From Thuidium tamariscinum (Eukaryota; Streptophyta; Bryopsida; Hypnales; Thuidiaceae): a DNA stretch of 64,000 bases. This document shows positions 1 to 11,929 of this stretch, piece by piece. The position numbers were made by a program, and so were the translations under genes. The notes under the pieces were generated by a model. The model saw only the letters and a program-made list of their open reading frames with translations. It did no database searches and was not told the DNA's origin. The stretch spans positions 4,650,001 to 4,714,000 of the forward strand of contig OX344751.2 of assembly GCA_947034885.2 (NCBI GenBank), written 5' to 3'. Position 1 is the stretch's first letter. The number at the start of each line of letters is the position of its first letter.

Positions 1-980
1 AATTTTCGGAGGTGGGTGCTTCACCTCCCACCAACCTGAAGCAAGGTGTTGATGGAATGATCTACCGACTTTGATTTGGCACAAAGAGTGAAGCGTAAAG
101 ATTTGAATTTTGGGATATGAAATGAGGACGATCGAGGGCAGCAATGCAATAGCTGTCGAAGGAATTGTAGCGTGAATGTTGTGGATCCGGAGTGCACTCA
201 ATTTGGGGTTTCTGCCTCACCGCCATCTTGAAGCAAGCTATTGCCTGAATGATCTACTGGCTGAGATTAGATCAGTGGATGGTTTGTCGTCGAAGGTGTG
301 GAGACGAAGGCAACAGACGCCACGAATACCATTTGCTTGTTCATCATGTAGCTTGTGGCGATGCCCAAGGTAGACATGCCTATTACCACCCTGATTTGCA
401 TTCGGGCTTTGTTGGGGCCAATTCCAAGAGGGGCACATCTTTTTCAGAAGTGTGCGTGTTTCATGAATCAAACCCAAATGAAATTATAACTTTTTTGATT
501 AAAACTTTAATTTATGTGAATTTTTGAAGTGGTCAGTCTTCAATTATATAACCACTTCTAGACTAGGGTCATAAATAACTCATAAACATCCTATAACCAC
601 CTAATCAACAAGTAGATATTTTCTATTTGAGATGTGGTACATTATCTAAACTTGTCATAAAATCCATGATTTTGGCATGGAATGAAGGAAATTGGGGGGG
701 ATTTTAGGTGGAAATGGGGCCGAAAGAGTGATGGAAATGGGTTGGTCTAGTTGGTGTAATTAGGTTGCAAATGAAAATGGATTGGTCGACTTTAACTTTG
801 TTTTGTTTTATCATCACCATTGTTCAAAATTTCACACATGAAAATTTCACCAAACCCTCTCTATTGACACTCTATAATTGCATATTCCTTGTATACTCTG
901 AAGATCTATTGTATGCACAACTTGAAGGCAATGTCATTAGAGAGGGTTGAGTGTGTATTTGAAGAAATTTGCTCCTCTCA
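1..980. other. Gene-free AT-rich stretch
   Basis: No convincing gene. Several short open frames on both strands (about 60-90 codons) have no recognisable domain and no coherent splice sites. A small hairpin sits at 9-31, where GGAGGTG is followed closely by CACCTCC. The sequence reads as degenerate repeat or intergenic DNA. Confidence 0.5.
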
Positions 981-1710
981 AGGGTGATTGCAAGAATGAC
1001 TTGTCCTATTTGTTGTCCCCTAGGCTTTGGACAGGTGGTTTTTTGCTCATAACTTTTTCATTGTGTCTTTGTTTGCCATGAAATTTGGAACAGAGGTACA
1101 CACTAAAGTTCTTGACATTTGGTAATTTTTTGAAATTTTTAAAAATTAGTTTACTATTTTTAAATTGACCCCAATTGGATGTCTACCTTGGCCATTTTGA
1201 GGGGTTTTAGTACTATTTCCAACCTTAAATTTCAAATTTGAAGGTGAAAATTGGGATACAAGGACTTCTACTATAGTTACACAAGCTTGTGAAGAGATTT
1301 TCTAAAAATAGTAAAGTATTCACCTTCCACATGCGCTCAAAGTGCACTACCAAGGTACACTTGTAGAGAACACAAAATAATTTCTTTGAAGATGGAAATT
1401 GTCAAGAAGATGAAACTTTAAGTTAGAAAAAATGGATTTTTTTTTTGAATTTTTGAATTCTTTTACTATTTAAAAAATATAGAATTTCAAACTACCTATT
1501 TTCTTGTATTTTTCATCACTCTTTGAGAGAGCATAACTTTTAGAGATAAATTTTTCTAAGTTAGAACTTTCATCCACATACTATTTAGAGTTTTCTTAAG
1601 AGTATCCATACTTTATTTCATTAAAAAAAATTATTCCAAAAGTCACAGTACTACAATACTCATGCCATTCTGAGACAAAATCGTGAAGTCATTCTTGCAA
1701 TCACCCTCAA
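978..1710. mobile_element. 725-bp TIR element, family G copy 1
   Basis: A 22-bp inverted repeat is exact between 981-1002 and 1686-1707. Taking the element as 982-1706, it begins GGGTGATTGCAAGAA and ends with the reverse complement, and it is flanked on both sides by TCAA, a possible 4-bp target duplication. The inside is AT-rich and has no transposase frame. A second element at 37773-38502 has nearly the same length, a related terminus (GGGTCGTTGCAAGAA) and a 4-bp flank, so the two look like one non-autonomous family. The superfamily cannot be fixed from this alone; 4-bp duplications occur in several DNA transposon groups. Confidence 0.65.
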
Positions 1711-4643
1711 GTATTTCTGATAACTTAGCTATTGGTTTGATAAAGTATTTTCAACACTCTTCAAGAGTACTTTGGAGCAAAGCTTTCTCTTAAAGAAATA
1801 TTCAACTTATAGAAGTAGAATAATTTAGATCTTATACCCATAATAGTTTGAAGGGGTGGTTTCACTAATTGTGCCATGTTGCATTTTTCATGGCTACTAA
1901 TTTGATGGAGTGTTTTGAAAGCTTTTCTACGATACTTTAACCCCTCACCGCCGGAAGTCCAACTATTTTTAAAAATTGCTTACTTTTCAAAGCTACATAA
2001 GTCTATATTCAACTAAGATATGAAGATCTTAACTGTACAATCTTATAGTGTGCATGTTGTAGATGACATGGTTAAAATTTGAAGTCATTTGATTGCATAG
2101 ATTGAAAGATTATAATGTTTTATTGTTGAAAAAAGATGCTGAAAACACATTTGGAGGTCAAATTTGATTTCTAAACCTACTGAAATGTAAAAACTTTGAA
2201 CTAGAAATTTCTTCAAAATGTACATATAAACACATTGGTGAAAAAAATTTCATTGAATTGATTCATTGTGTTTGCAAAATGACTTTGAAATGTCAAAAAA
2301 ATAACAAAAAAGTGTGCAAAAAACACATCTACGACTGAACCTCTTTCTACTAAATTGCCTCTCAGTCACTCAGAACTTCTTGGATTGATATGAAATTTCA
2401 GCCACACAAACAAGATTAGAATGCGCAACTTTTTTAAGAAATATTATTAGAAACTAACACTGTATGAGGAAGTAACAAGTCGATGAAGTTCACTGTAATC
2501 CAAAAATGTTAGGTTTTTGAACTTTGAATTCTTTCAAGCATTCAAAACAAATCGGATTGTCTTAAAAATTTGACCACAATAACTAGACTTATAGAGAAAT
2601 GTAATCCAACAGATTAAGTTGAAAACAAGCATTGTATGAAGGGGATACAAGCCTTCAAAGTTTCAGCCATCAACTGCAATTATGGTGAACTCAAATTGAA
2701 CATGTGAACTTTGATTGGCTCCCAAATTATTTTGTATATCTTGGATTGGTCTAAAAAATTTACCACACAAACAAGACTACTATGCGCAACTTCTCTGACA
2801 ATTTTTGTTGAATTTAGACATCAGATGCAAAAGTTATAGCAATTTGAATCAGAATGCCAGGCTGTGAGGATACTTTTTGTCCTATGTGGTGATGAGGGGG
2901 GTTAAAGCAAAACTCTCTTTTAAATGAATGTTTAAAAAGGTGCCATAATGACACCTCTTCCAACGTATAGAAGTATAAAAACCTAAGTCTTACACCCAGT
3001 TTCAAGGGGTGGTTCCACTAATTGTGCCATGTTGTGTATATAGACTTCCAAATTGTAACATAAATTATTTACCCATTTCAACCTCATCATATTTATGGCA
3101 ATGTGGACTCATTTAATCCCTAAAGGTTTTTGACTATGTTTTCATCAAAACCACTTTAAAACTATCATTTCTTAGACAACTACCAAATTTTAAGAAAAAA
3201 ATATTTTTAGACAAAAGTAACCATAGAATCTTTTAGAACACAGGTTTAAAAAGATGTTAAGAAAATTTCAGAAATTTTCGCCATGTAGATTGCAAGATAT
3301 TAGTGTTTGAAGTGATAAAAATCATTTTTTCCAGTGCAAAAATCCAGGCAGCTGCACTTCAAAAGACCATATTTGTATGGAAAAATGTCCAAAATGATTG
3401 TAACTATTTGGATTCATTTTTCAAGTGAAGTTGGCTACATTCTTGAAAATTTTCAGATCATTTGGAATTGTACAACATATAGGAAAAAAATAATAAGTAG
3501 AAAGAAGTAGAAAATGAGCCAAAATACTAAATTATTAACAATTTATTTATAGAGTTAAAAGAAGACAATCCCAATGGTTGTAATTTTGTGTTAAACAATT
3601 TACACCCAATGTTTTTATTTTTTACTAAAATATTAAAAATTGAAATAAATAAATAATTTCAAACTTTTTTTGTAGTGTAGAGATTCTATAACTAGCCGCA
3701 AACTACCTCAAACTAAAAATCCTCATAACTTTTGACTCATTAATCAAAATGGAATGATTCAAAGTTTTCCACTTAGATAAAAATCAAAGAAACCAATTTC
3801 AAGTTTTTAATTTCTTATAAGATTAATTTTTAAAGAAGTTTTTTTGGCTGCCCGAGCTGTCCACCGAACAAAAGAAACAACACGTCATGTCATAACTTTT
3901 TAACCATGTAGTCAAAAGTCATGAAAATTGTTGGGCCTTAAAGCTACTCATTGGGCACATGTTGTGCGAAATTTTCAAAGAAAAAAAATAAAAGCTCCAT
4001 CCGTAGTGAGCTGCCCAAAATCTCTATGTTGCCAAAAAAACGTAGTTTGGTCCTTTAGGGGTTAAAACTCATGTTTTGAAATGATGGCCCCATGTCATTA
4101 CCTTTATGATACTTGTTCTAAAGTATGTGTAAAAGCATGGATTAAATTATTAAAAAATTAATAAGACTTAATATTTATCATTTAGAGCTATAATATTGTA
4201 CCATTAAGAGATTCAAGTTTTCAAGCCTTCTTCTAGGAAGCATTTAATGTCCTCTCATGTTATTAGTGTTATGAACTATTTATTGTATCTTTGTCTATAT
4301 TTGTTTGGTTGCTTCCATCTAAATATATTCATGAATTGCAAGTAGCTAACCACTTTAGACTACTATCCATTTATCCAATATGAAGTTGAGTTCAGAATTG
4401 AGCATTCATGTTAGTCTAAAGCCAAACCTTAGTCGAAATTCTTACAAAGGGCAAGACTAAGATCCTTTTGATCTAATACTAAGATTTTAAATGTAAAATA
4501 TCCTATGAAGGACAATTAATTTTCTTTTTCAATTTGTCAGACTTTATGAAATATTCTATATTATACTTATCATATTTGAAATTCTAAATTTTATCTTTAG
4601 ATGGTTATGGTATGGCTTTTTGGAAAGAAATGAGTATTGCACC
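1711..4643. other. Gene-free AT-rich stretch with a small dispersed repeat
   Basis: No gene seen. Two related segments at about 1778-1890 and 2908-3040 share the string GGGGTGGTT(T/C)CACTAATTG and a preceding block containing TATAGAAGTA, so they are two copies of a short dispersed repeat. The rest is low-complexity A/T-rich DNA without long frames. Confidence 0.5.
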
Positions 4644-4890
4644 TAATTGGGCCCCCATAAGATCATGACACATGTCCCAAAGTAGTGAGCAAGAAAGTGG
4701 GAAGTAGGGAGCGGGAAAGTACTTAGTCTATGATTGAAATTGGAAGAGTCAGTTAGACATTGACTACTAGTTTGAACAACTTTATGGCTTCCAAAAATCA
4801 TAGTAATTTCAATTTTGGGAATAAAATTATGAAAAATATGCAATCCCTATATTTCCTATCTTCTCACATGGAAAAAATTCCACTTGCTTC
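4644..4890 (+). repeat. Dispersed repeat L, copy 1
   Basis: This stretch reappears in inverted orientation at about 9787-9990. Both contain GGGCCC next to AAGATCATGACACATGT, a tract around AGTAGTGAGCAAGAAAGT, and an end near ATGGAAAAAATT or its complement. Similarity looks like roughly three quarters by eye. No terminal repeats or coding potential were found. Confidence 0.5.
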
Positions 4891-5154
4891 ATACTACTCA
4901 CAACCTAACTAAAAATTACTTAACCTTGGAATGTCACAGGGGATGTTTTTCAGACCTTGATTTTGGGAGACTGGGTTCATCAAACCTTATAATGTTTGCA
5001 TATGTATATTGAATTTCCCCAAAAGAAATGACTCTAGATTGATGAGGTTGCTGGCTATAGATCCATATGGTGAGGAATGCAATAATCAATTCAAATTCAA
5101 GTTTTTTTAATTTTTAGAATGGTCCCGTCTTAAAGTTGTTTGGTTTGTGACGCT

Positions 5155-5542
5155 TAAGGGCAAAATACCCATTCCCGCACCTATTCCTTGCAATAGACTA
5201 TAGATTCACCCAAATGTGTTAGAAGACTTTCCTTAATACGTTCGCCACATGTATGATTGTAATTTGTTGACACAACTGAAGGACACATAGGGAAATTTGG
5301 TTGGTTGAGTGCTGATTTTTGCAGGGTTCAATTTGGGGGCACCTGCAAAATGGTTCCACAGGTCTAGGGAGCCAACACTTTGAAAATTTGTAGAAATCAC
5401 ATATTGTATCCGAAAAATCTAATTTTTTTTTTAATATTCATGATTTTCACTCACTAATACTAGAAAAATATCATTTTTAGAAAGTGGTGCCTCCAACTAT
5501 GCTGAATTCCTTATTTGGACGGTTTTGGGTGTTTCCATTGTA
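5155..5542 (-). mobile_element. MITE family A, copy 1 (TA target, mariner/Stowaway-like)
   Basis: This is the inverted copy of a 380-392 bp element also found at 9214-9593 and 40116-40507. The termini in element orientation are TACAATGGAAACACCC and GGGTGTTTTGCCCTTA, an imperfect inverted repeat around AAACACCCA. TA flanks each side. There is no coding capacity. The TA duplication and inverted ends fit the Tc1/mariner group of MITEs; the exact superfamily is inferred. Confidence 0.7.
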
Positions 5543-5559
5543 GGAGTTAAGTGATCGAC

Positions 5560-5960
5560 CATGGGTACCTCTACCTTTATCATCCCCCCCCCCCCCCCCC
5601 ATTCATTCATCCGCCCCTTCTCCCTGCTGCGTGTTTTTCTGCATTCCACCAAACCCCAGCCTCTGTTGCCCAGTTTGGCCCTGCCTGCCACTCATTCAGG
5701 CCGTCCTGGTCTTAACTTATTCTAATCAGACCCCCAGTTAGTACCGCATATTTTTTGGGGAAGCTCATCACCAGCCTGGAGGCCTGGACAGGGAAAAGAA
5801 TGCCATTCAGTTGGACAAAGGCATCCAACGTTAAGTTATGGCCCAAGGGAACTGAAGGGAGTCAGTCAGACACCTCAGTCCAGAGTTGGCAGTTGGCAGG
5901 AAGCTAAGGGAAATCCTCCATCCGAAGTGAGCAGGGCAAACTTTGGATTCTCCACGGTAA
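5560..5960. other. GC-rich island with poly-C tract
   Basis: This is a sharp rise in G+C within AT-rich DNA, with a run of about 18 C at 5583-5600 and words such as GGCCCTGCCTG that recur in the island at 7440-7770. There is no complete reading frame or domain. It may be a decayed captured gene fragment or a GC-rich repeat. Confidence 0.4.
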
Positions 5961-6834
5961 AAGTAATTTTTTTTTAAAAACCCACTAAGGTAGAAGTACC
6001 TATTTCAGACAACCCCCTATAATGACTTCAAAGGCTGACCTGTTGTCGACAACACTCGGATGCACTATTTATTGAAAAAGATTCTTTGTTTGTACCTTAT
6101 CATCCAATCTTTTTTTCTTCCTTTAATGCTTTAGGAGAATTGCCGAAGGTAATTAGAATAGGTGAGTATGAAATCAGAATGGGTCTTCATGAAAAATCTG
6201 CATTTTTATTCAATGAAATATTTATTTTTGGAGAATTTTTTTTTTTTTTTTTTGCAATGTTCTTCAATCCTTATGTTTGTGCACACTTAGCTCAATCTTG
6301 TAGTGCATTTTTTCCATATCTTTATATGTTGAAATGCTTAAGTTATTCATTATGGGTACTTCTACCTTATTTTTTGCCATATTCACGATATATATTTTTT
6401 AAACCTCTCCTAACTAATTTGGGGTCTCTGATTGCAAATAAGAATTTATAATTTTTATTACAAAAATTGTGTACAGGAAACAAAAAAAAATTCTTCAATT
6501 CCCCCCAAAGTAAGGTAAGTTTGCCTATGACATGCCAAATGCCATGTAGCCCATCTCAAGCAAAGTTGCACCAATGGTGCACATATCCAAATTTGAAATG
6601 TGCCCCACCAAAATACTTTAACCTTATAAAGATGCTACAGACCAAAATGGTATGATGAATGACAAGGGATTCTCCCATGTAAGACAGAATTGCAATCATT
6701 CATCCTCAATTTTTAGGAGTGGAAAGTAGAGAACTTCTACAGTTCTTTGACTATAAATGAGTTTTTTTGAATATTTTATTATCAATGATTCCCACGATTT
6801 TAGAAATGCTGAATTCCACAAGGACCCTACGTCC
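5961..6834. other. Gene-free stretch ending in a shared terminal repeat
   Basis: No gene is supported. The 121-codon open frame at 6086-6451 is rich in Phe encoded by poly-T and is not credible. At 6411-6452 lies CTAATTTGGGGTCTCTGATT, a terminus-like motif (repeat I) that recurs near 16375 and, inverted, near 45020 and 53372. Confidence 0.45.
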
Positions 6835-7384
6835 TTAGACCATCCCCACTGCAGCTCAAAATATGGCTCAAGTTGGGTATTTTGCCGAGTTAGCCAACTG
6901 TTTGTATCCCATTGCACGTAAATTAGGATTCAAAATATGGCCAAGTGCGGCCAAAATTACTGGGTAGACGGGAAAGTGTTGAGTGAAGCCACGACCCGGA
7001 AGGAAGTTTGATTGTACTTTTCACCCCGAAATTGAGGTATAGACCCTTGCTAACCATCCAATTTCAATTTTTTCTAAAAATGAAATGCTTACAAGCAGTT
7101 TCATGTACAAAAAATGAGACATTTTTTGTCCCCCAAAAGATGGAAAATGAAATCCATCTTGGCTTAAATTTTCAATGAGAAATGGAGCTCACTACATCCT
7201 CTTCAGGTGAAGGGAGGAGTCCCATATGGATTGAAACTCCTCCCTCCACCCCAAGAGGATGTAGTGAGCCCCACTTCGCATAGAAACTCAAGCCTTCCTA
7301 CATCCTCTTCATGTGAATGTAGGAAGAAATGAGTTTGCAATAAAGCAAGGCTCCTTATATCCCCATGCGGTGGGGATGGTCTTA
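6835..7384. mobile_element. PIF/Harbinger-like MITE with TTA duplication
   Basis: The terminal inverted repeats GACCATCCCCAC(T/C)GCA lie at 6838 and at 7381 (reverse complement), with TTA immediately outside both ends (6835-6837, 7382-7384). A TTA duplication plus short inverted repeats is typical of PIF/Harbinger-derived MITEs. An internal 83-bp hairpin at 7187-7269 pairs GCTCACTACATCCTCTT with its complement. There is no coding capacity in the 544 bp. The superfamily call rests on the target site only. Confidence 0.7.
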
Positions 7385-7439
7385 CAGGGTTAAATTCACC
7401 TCACTCGGCCCACTTCAAATGGAGGATTTTCGCATCCTC

Positions 7440-7770
7440 CGAGCAGTTTTTTCCCATGTGTTTGAACCTCGGGAACTGGGACCATGCATCCATCCCTCCC
7501 TCCCTCCCTCCCTTGGGAGCTTCGCCATCTTCTTTTAACTTATCTTCCACACGAGAATTTGAGGCTCGCCGGATCCACTCTCTTGCCCTCTCGCGCGGCC
7601 ACGGCAGATCCAGTACAGTCCGTTTCTGTACCGAGATGTGTGATGATGTGCACTTCAGTATGGTGGGGGGAAGTTTTGCAGAGGTGTCATTCCTTTGTCC
7701 AGAGCGCACAGCGGCCCTGCCTGGCACTCCTGTACTTCACAATCTGAACAAAAGGTCAAACAGGCCGGGT
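7440..7770. other. GC-rich island
   Basis: GC-rich sequence with overlapping open frames of about 90-110 codons in three frames on both strands. That is expected from base composition and gives no reason to prefer one. A (CCCT)n-like tract lies at 7490-7512. The word GGCCCTGCCTGGC resembles the 5.6 kb island. No domain was recognised. Confidence 0.4.
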
Positions 7771-7835
7771 CTTTAACTCAGACGAAAAAAAGTGTCCAAT
7801 GAATGGCTTTCAAGTGACGGTCGAAATCAGAAATC

Positions 7836-8125
7836 AGAAGGAGGCACCTAAATTAATAAAAGTGGGAGGCTCAAAATTCACTCAGGAATGTTGAAATAGT
7901 GTACATTTGAGGAGGTGGGCGGTTTCAGTGTCTGATGCCAATTCCACTTCAAACATTCATGATTTATTTTGCAAAGCTCCAAAAAGAATGTGACATTATT
8001 TGGGTTAGATGCCAATTCTTCTTGTATTTTGAGGGAATTTTATTGCAAAATATTTCAAGAAGCTTCACCTTCCTAAAATTCACTTTCAACACTTTGATGG
8101 GGGGCTTTATAAACCTCCTACCTTA
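7836..8125 (+). mobile_element. MITE family B, copy 1
   Basis: It ends in CCTCCTACCTTA, the complement of the TAAGGTAGGAGG terminus seen in other copies, and carries the diagnostic internal block (a CAAAGCTCCAAAAA segment followed by AGATGCCAATTC and a TTTCAAGAAGCTTCACCT-like stretch). The left end is worn. There is no coding sequence. Confidence 0.55.
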
Positions 8126-9026
8126 TCCTAAATTCCTTGTGGTGCAATGAGGAGTGAAGGTAGCCAAGATGTTTGTGAACCAACCACATTCTAAATGCAT
8201 CTCCTATTGAAGAATGAGGAATGTGTACTTGAAACTATCTAGTACTATTTGTTGATAAAGTAAACAAGTTTAACAAAGGATTGTTTTTAGGCCTCTTGCT
8301 CTTCCAAGTATATATATATACACACACACAAACATAGAGAGAAAGAGAGCAAATCCACGCCTGTAGAAGTCTAGCTAACACATCGAGACTGATGTGGTTA
8401 ATCCAAATTTAAATTTATTTGCTAACAATAAGGAGGTACTTATTTGCATATATCAATAATTATAGAAGGTTGATATCCTTCAAACTTGCTATTTTAGCTA
8501 CTAACCTTGTCCAATGCCTATTATTTAATTTGATCAAATTTCCATTGATTTTCTTGTTCACAAGTGAAAAGAAGTTCCAACACAACAAAGATATTCAAAT
8601 CCCCTATGCCAAAATTATGAAGGGTAAATTTTTTTTTTGATAGATGTACAAAATGAAATCTCCCACATAGATACATACTTATTTTGAAAATGTACACAGA
8701 GTGATGATGTTGGTTTTGGGTCATGAGCACCTCACCTCGGTGTATAGAAGTGATCCACATAACAGTTAATGTCTTGTAAGATACAGTATGCCATTCACAT
8801 ATCTGATGTACCCAAATGTCATACTGCTGTTATTTATTACTTTTGGCCCTGAGTTCTGCCACAATCTGCTGACACGTACTCCCCTGAGCCTGAAATGCCT
8901 CAGAATTTAGGGCACACACACTCATCAAAGATTTGAAATGAGAAAGATCACATCCAACCAGCCGTTACCAGAGTGACCAGACGGAAGTGACAGAAATTTT
9001 TTGTTTGTGGGCAAAACCACAGTGGG
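8126..9026. repeat. Intergenic stretch with a TA/CA/GA microsatellite
   Basis: The only structure is a compound microsatellite at about 8307-8348, (TA)n then (CA)n then a GA-rich tract. Short frames on both strands lack any recognisable product. Confidence 0.6.
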
Positions 9027-9723
9027 TAAGGTAGGAGGTCCATACAGCGACAGTCTAAGCGCTGAAGCTGAATTTTGGGAAGGGCAAAACATCTTGAAAT
9101 ATTTTTCAATAAATTTTTTTGGAAAGATAAGAGGAAATGACATCCAATCCAAGTTGTTTCATATTTTTTGGAGCTTTCTGGAATTAGCTATGAAATTTTG
9201 AAGTTGAAAGCCATACAATAGAAACACCCAAAACCGTGCAAATAAGGAATTCAATATAGTTGGAGGTAGTGTTTTCTAAAAATGACATTCTTTTAGTATT
9301 AGCGAGTGAAAATCATGAATATTCAAAAAAAAATTCCAATATGGTATGTAATTTCTACAAATTTTCAAAGTGTTGGCTCCCTAGACCTGTGAAACTGTCC
9401 AGTAGGTGCCCCAAAACTGAACCCTCCGAAAATTAGCACTCAGCCAACCAAATTCTCCTATGTGTCCTTCAACTGTATCAACTAATTATAATTACACATG
9501 TGACAAACACATTAAGGAAAGTCTACTGACACAATTGGGTGAATCTATAGTCCATTCTAAGGAACATGCACGGGAATGGGTGTTTTGCCCTTAGGGCTCT
9601 AGAAGCAACCACCACCTAAAGTGTATACAGTTTGTACATTTTGGAATATTGCAGAAAGCGAAATGTACCTCTGAGCCATGTTTGGTTTTAAATGCCTTGT
9701 CGGAGTTCAAGCCTCCTACCTTA
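9027..9723 (-). mobile_element. MITE family B, copy 2, split by a family A element
   Basis: The termini TAAGGTAGGAGG (9027-9038) and CCTCCTACCTTA (9712-9723) form an inverted repeat. The interior matches other B copies in inverted orientation but is interrupted at 9214-9593 by a complete family A element. Removing A restores a B element of about 317 bp, close to the 330 bp copy at 40598-40927. The nesting shows that A was active after B. Confidence 0.7.
9214..9593 (+). mobile_element. MITE family A, copy 2 (nested in family B)
   Basis: A 380-bp element flanked by TA on both sides (9214-9215 and 9592-9593). In the uninterrupted B copy at 40598-40927 the same position reads as a single TA on the complementary strand, so the duplication can be inferred directly. 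The ends match copies at 5155-5542 and 40116-40507. Confidence 0.75.
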
Positions 9724-9786
9724 CTGAGGTAGAGGTACCCAGAGTCAATCACTGAAGCGATTTTTTTGCAAATTGCAAACAATATG

Positions 9787-9990
9787 ACACAAGTAAAATT
9801 TTTGCCATGGAAGAAGATAGGAAATATCGGGACTACAAATTTTTCAAAATTTTATTCTCAAAATATTGTAATTTTTGGGAACCAAAAAGTTGTTTGAACT
9901 AAGTGCTAATGTTTAGATTCTTTCATCACTACTTCCTACTTTCTTGCTCACTACTTTAAAACATGTGTCATGATCTTATTGGGCCCAATC
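9787..9990 (-). repeat. Dispersed repeat L, copy 2 (inverted)
   Basis: Inverted partner of 4644-4890. It holds CACTACTTCCTACTTTCTTG and CATGTGTCATGATCTTAT, complements of blocks in copy 1. The two arms are about 5 kb apart. Confidence 0.5.
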
Positions 9991-11618
9991 TTGAAAAGGA
10001 GGAAAAATCACATTGCAAGCTTTAGTTGGAAATATGTTCCAATCTTGGTTGGAAATAGTTGCATCCTTTGGCTTTTGCATGGGTCCCTAAGTGGTAATTG
10101 GTGGTCCTCAGCTTATCTTGGGTTTCCTTGTTGGCAAGTGAAAGGAGTTTCCAAAATCACCAAGCAACAATGCAATTAGATATTGTGTGCAACAATTATG
10201 AAGGATTAAATTTTTTTGGTAGATTTTATCGGATTGTTTCTTCAATATATATACATGTTGATTTTAGAGATGTATGGATAGTAATGGTGGGAATTTTAAG
10301 CATAGTGTAATTTTTGGATGCACCTATATCAACTTATATGAATAAAAGGAAGGGACATTCTGCTTCATATATGAAGAAATAAGATGACATTGCATACTTA
10401 GATGAATAGAATACAATTGAATTGATATATTGTTTTTCATCCATAATTCATGTTCCAACATGCATAGTAAATACTCTAATAAAACTTTAAGAGTAAGGGA
10501 ACATAATTAATGTCACTATATAATTAGTATTATTACATGTTTTTCTATAGAAAATAGTGACAATGTTTAGTTGGTGTGTTTTGGCCTTTACTAATTTAAT
10601 TCCTACTCACATGTACAATAATTTTGCAATCATTGCCTATCTTTGGGCTACATTTTTGAGCTAAATTATATATTTTTTCAATTCTTCAAATCTGTAGGGT
10701 TAACAAATTGGATTATTTTTAAATAGTTGATATAAAATTTCAATTTTTTGTAACCTAATTCTTCTTATAAATGAAAAAGATCAAATTGTACAATACTATT
10801 GAATGGTTAATCTTATTTCTAGGAAAAATTATAGTTTTGATGATTAAATCTTTGACTACTTGGATCTAATCAATGTAAAATGAAGCTTTTTTCAACTATA
10901 AAAATGTTCATACTAAATGAATGAATTGTATTTTAGGTGAATTTCTTACTTGCTTTGAAATTGTTCATGCTTTAAATATGGTTTGTTTTTTAAATAGCTA
11001 CAAATACTTGTTCAAATTTAATTGTATAAATTTTTTAATTCATGATGCATAACATAATTACTTTTGAATCCCCCCCCCCCAAAAAAAAAAGATTGCAAGA
11101 AAACATATTTTGTCCTACATCTAAATTATTATCAATCCCTCTAACATGACTAGGGCTTAGCATTTAAGAAATATTGTGATTTTGGTAAACTAGTGTTAAA
11201 TAAATAAAAAAATAACAATAACACACTTTAGCTTTATCATTTTAGTCAAGATTGCAAGTTATACAATCTTTACTCAAAATGCAAGCCAATTGTTGTTCAA
11301 ATAGAGCTTTGCATAGACTATATTTTCATAGTCCACGACTACATTTTGGTCATGATGCCTATAGTAGTAATTGCAACTAGTTGCATCCATTTCTAAAATC
11401 ATTTTTTTTCCTAAAATGTACAATCTATATATAAGAGTTTAAATTCAACTTTTGGTGCACCTATGTTCAACACTTTGCAAATTCATAGTTTATTGAAATA
11501 GTCCCAAAAAATGTTTGTCGAGAAAGACTTACAACTTCTAACAAAATTCAACAAGAATTTGGAGACTTTAATAATAGAAACTACTTTCAAATATTCAATT
11601 GGATAATTTTAGATCCAT
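9991..11618. other. Gene-free AT-rich stretch
   Basis: Nothing beyond A/T-rich sequence and a short C10A10 run at about 11071-11090. There are no credible frames, RNA genes or terminal repeats. Confidence 0.5.
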
Positions 11619-11929
11619 AGTAGATTTCGTTAAAATGGCAATATTCCATTAGCTTGATATTTTTTATAGTTTAGACCACGTGGTTTGAAATCTAAATTTG
11701 TCATAGATTTTTGAAATCTATATGTATTGTAAAAGTTTGAAATCTATACTTGTTTGAGTTGTTTCAGATTGTAGGATCTGTAATCTAAATTTGGCAAAGA
11801 TTTTAAAAATCTATATGTTTCCTAGATGTCTATAAATCTATACCAATCATAGATGTCAATTTTTAGTTTAGACCATGCGGTTTGAAAAATGGCATTTGGA
11901 ATACCACCATCTTAACAAAATTTGCCATA
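11619..11929 (+). mobile_element. MITE family E, copy 1
   Basis: The ends are an inverted repeat around (G/A)ATTT(C/T)GTTAAAATGG and CCATCTTAACAAAATTTGCC. The interior consists of degenerate repeats of GAAATCTA...TAGATTT type and a GGTTTGAAA motif. It matches the copy at 46667-46972 in the same orientation and shares ends with 42569-42795. There is no coding capacity. Confidence 0.6.

Noticed and set aside
6086..6451. 121-codon plus-strand frame
   Set aside because: Phe- and Leu-rich because of poly-T tracts, in AT-rich DNA, no domain, and it runs into the repeat I terminus.
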